Assembly (NCBI RefSeq): GCF_035917675.1
Contig: NZ_CP109104.1
Location: forward strand, 8,997,595 to 9,061,594
Length of the DNA stretch: 64,000 nucleotides
Direction of reading: 5' to 3'
Origin: Streptomyces sp. NBC_01775
Lineage (GTDB): Bacteria > Actinomycetota > Actinomycetes > Streptomycetales > Streptomycetaceae
Shown: positions 62,634 to 64,000 of the stretch, one piece after another
How the letters are laid out: every line of letters starts with the position of its first letter
Numbering within the stretch: position 1 is the stretch's first letter
The notes under the pieces: generated by a model
What the model was told of the DNA's origin: nothing
The model's database searches: none
What the model saw: only the letters and a program-made list of their open reading frames with translations
Made by a program: the position numbers and the translations under genes

Positions 62634-63299
62634 TCATCCAGCGTCGGGCAGAGAGGTGGGTGGTGAGCGTTGTCCGCGCGGTGTGGCCCTCACAGCGCTC
62701 CAGTTGATGTCGTGGCGCTCCTGGAGCGCGGTCAGGTCTGCGGCGCGGTAGAGGGGCACGCAGGGTGCTGCGCTGCGCCGCTGGTGCCAGGAGCGGACCC
62801 ACCGCACTGGGGTGAGGAGGCCGGCCCGGACGAGGTGCTGGACGTCGACCTCGCGCACCCCGAGCCGTTCGGCTACCTCGTCGCGGAGCAGCTGCTCGCC
62901 GTCGTGGCCGGCGCGTTCGACGGCCACGCGGTCGGTGAGCGCTTCGAGGTCCTGGCCGTCGTAGGCGTTGTTGCCCTTGTAGGGCTCCACGGTGCGCAGG
63001 AGCCCCTGCCGGGCCAGCTCGGCCACGGCATCTGGCGTCACGTCCATCCCGAGGCGTTGGGTGAGGTGTTCAGCGGCGCGGACGGCCCCCATGTCCGGCA
63101 CCGAGCCGGCCGCTTCGACAACCTCGTCCAGGCGCGGGGCGATGTCCTCGACGGTCGCCCTCGACCATCGGCCACGGGCTCGGTCGGGCGCCGGCACCCG
63201 GTCGAGTCGGCGGGCGCGGTCGAATTGCCACTCCGGGATCCCGAGGTGCTCAGCTAACTGACGGGGCCCCAAACTGCTGGGCGTCTTATGGTGCGCCAT
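62634..63299 (-). CDS. DNA-binding-like protein with repeated helix-turn-helix units
   Basis: 221 aa. The N-terminal unit LGPRQLAEHLGIPEWQFDRA RRLDRVPAPD looks like a MerR/excisionase-type wHTH; a second appears at MDVTPDAVAELARQGLLRTV EPYKGNNAYDGQDLEALTD and a third at LLRDEVAERLGVREVDVQHL VRAGLLTPVRW. Such three-unit proteins are found on Streptomyces plasmids and integrative elements. The ATG at 63299 has AAGGGA upstream, as does the small gene before it. Role may be replication or transfer control. Confidence 0.6.
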   Translation of the reverse strand: MAHHKTPSSLGPRQLAEHLGIPEWQFDRARRLDRVPAPDRARGRWSRATVEDIAPRLDEVVEAAGSVPDMGAVRAAEHLTQRLGMDVTPDAVAELARQGLLRTVEPYKGNNAYDGQDLEALTDRVAVERAGHDGEQLLRDEVAERLGVREVDVQHLVRAGLLTPVRWVRSWHQRRSAAPCVPLYRAADLTALQERHDINWSAVRATPRGQRSPPTSLPDAG

Positions 63300-63332
63300 T
63301 TCTGTTTCCCTTCCGTCGTGTTGCGGAATTCG

Positions 63333-63494
63333 CTACCAGTCGAGCGAGGGGCCTGCCATTCGACCGTCGTAGGAACTCGGCCCTTCTCCTCGTACAGAGG
63401 CGCTGTCGTATTCGCGGGTGCGGAATTCGCAAGAGCAGGGCGCATCCTCATACATGCTCTTTTCGCAATCCTCGTTCAGGTTGTCGTGTGCCAT
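63333..63494 (-). CDS. 53-aa acidic Cys-containing small protein
   Basis: MAHDNLNEDCEKSMYEDAPC SCEFRTREYDSASV and a Ser/Gly end. AAGGGAAACAA precedes the ATG, nearly identical to the ribosome site of the next gene (63299), and both start MAH. The two are probably one transcript. Function unknown. Confidence 0.5.
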   Translation of the reverse strand: MAHDNLNEDCEKSMYEDAPCSCEFRTREYDSASVRGEGPSSYDGRMAGPSLDW

Positions 63495-64000
63495 TTGTTT
63501 CCCTTTCCACGGCTCGCCTACAGCGCTTTCCTGTCTCCCTTGGCACTGGATGGCAACCCACTGGCAAAGAAGTCGCTTCTTACGCGTTTTTGAGGCCGTT
63601 GAGACCCCTGTTCCGGGGCCTGACTGAGGTGTTTTCCAGTGGCGGAGCCACTGAGTGGTGTAGACCTCTCTGCAAGGGATCCGGAAACGGTTCCGGTGAC
63701 GTGTCGTCAGGTTTCGGGGGTTGTGGACCATCGTCGGGCGGGTACATACTGTAGCGGTACGGGAGCGTGAGCGGCCACCGGTTCGTCCAGGCCGGCACCG
63801 CGCACCGGGGGTGGGGACCGGACCCCCGACCAGTCCCCTCCCCACCAAAACCCCACACCACATGCACAAACAGGCAAGGCCAACCCTCACCCTCCAGCCC
63901 GCGTCTTTTGCCTGAACCCGCACACCGCCAACCACCGCACCACCCCGCCGTCACCGAAGGTGGCAGCCCCACCAGACACCCGACTCAGCGGCGCGGAGCG
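63495..64000. other. 506-bp upstream region to window end
   Basis: No gene recognised. GTACATACTGTAGCGGTAC (63741-63759) holds GTAC half-sites and, on the minus strand, a TACAGT -10-like box, suitable as promoter/operator for the minus-strand pair at 63494. A run of CACCGCGCAC-type sequence follows without structure I can name. Confidence 0.35.

Noticed and set aside
1..64000. tRNA, rRNA or riboswitch genes
   Set aside because: Scanning by eye for the tRNA T-loop GGTTCGA pattern and rRNA blocks found nothing convincing; a covariance-model search would be decisive.
1..64000. Secondary-metabolite gene cluster
   Set aside because: A methyltransferase, SDR, exporters and an epoxide hydrolase are present but no PKS, NRPS, terpene synthase or RiPP maturase, and the genes sit in unrelated regulator modules.
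1..64000. Actual telomere sequence of a linear replicon
   Set aside because: No cluster of tightly packed palindromes with GCGAAGC-type loops typical of Streptomyces ends was seen; the window is internal to the ends.

Overview
The window looks like Streptomyces DNA: very high GC with GC-rich third codon positions, GTG starts, GTGA/ATGA gene overlaps, and genes for telomere maintenance of linear replicons (Tap and Tpg). The large number of truncated genes, IS remnants and frameshifted ORFs fits a chromosome arm or a linear plasmid near its end. This assignment is inferred from gene content; no search was run.

Left part (1-10.3 kb): an intact catabolic cluster. On the minus strand lie a DHDPS-family lyase/dehydratase, a GntR regulator, an alpha-ketoglutaric semialdehyde dehydrogenase, a GlcD-type FAD dehydrogenase and an ACS-type sugar-acid transporter. 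Divergent from them are an MHS transporter, DhaK and DhaL, each overlapping the next by 4 nt. Three copies of one operator motif, two set in good promoters, tie this into one GntR regulon, probably for sugar acids.

10.3-20 kb: ordinary accessory genes (double VOC protein, methyltransferase, DHA2 exporter, a toxin-antitoxin-like pair, a TOPRIM protein, a secreted double-PepSY protein) separated by strong hairpin terminators, then a decayed LysR/amidase locus.

20-46 kb: a mix of intact regulator-enzyme modules and debris. Intact modules are two tandem secreted four-cysteine proteins, SDR plus quinone oxidoreductase with a TetR regulator, a LysR/MFS pair, epoxide hydrolase, MFS plus CGNR protein, and HxlR plus VOC protein. 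Debris includes peptidase inhibitor I36, GNAT, HNH nuclease, DNA ligase, helicase, response-regulator receiver, NucA/NucB and pentapeptide pieces. A tap C-terminal fragment coupled to an apparently complete tpg lies at 27.3-28.1 kb. A decayed Tn7-like TnsA/TnsB pair lies at 43.7-45.9 kb.

46-48.5 kb: the most interesting locus, a full-length Tap-like protein overlapping by 4 nt a 196-aa partner that does not look like canonical Tpg. The Tap-like protein carries motifs reminiscent of family-B DNA polymerase palm motifs A, B and C.

48.5-64 kb: a TetR/quinone reductase pair with a 39-bp operator palindrome, IS481/IS5/IS21 remnants, an IS5-family element with terminal repeats and a TAA target duplication, a complete ISL3-family element, an orphan 369-aa protein and plasmid-type helix-turn-helix genes.
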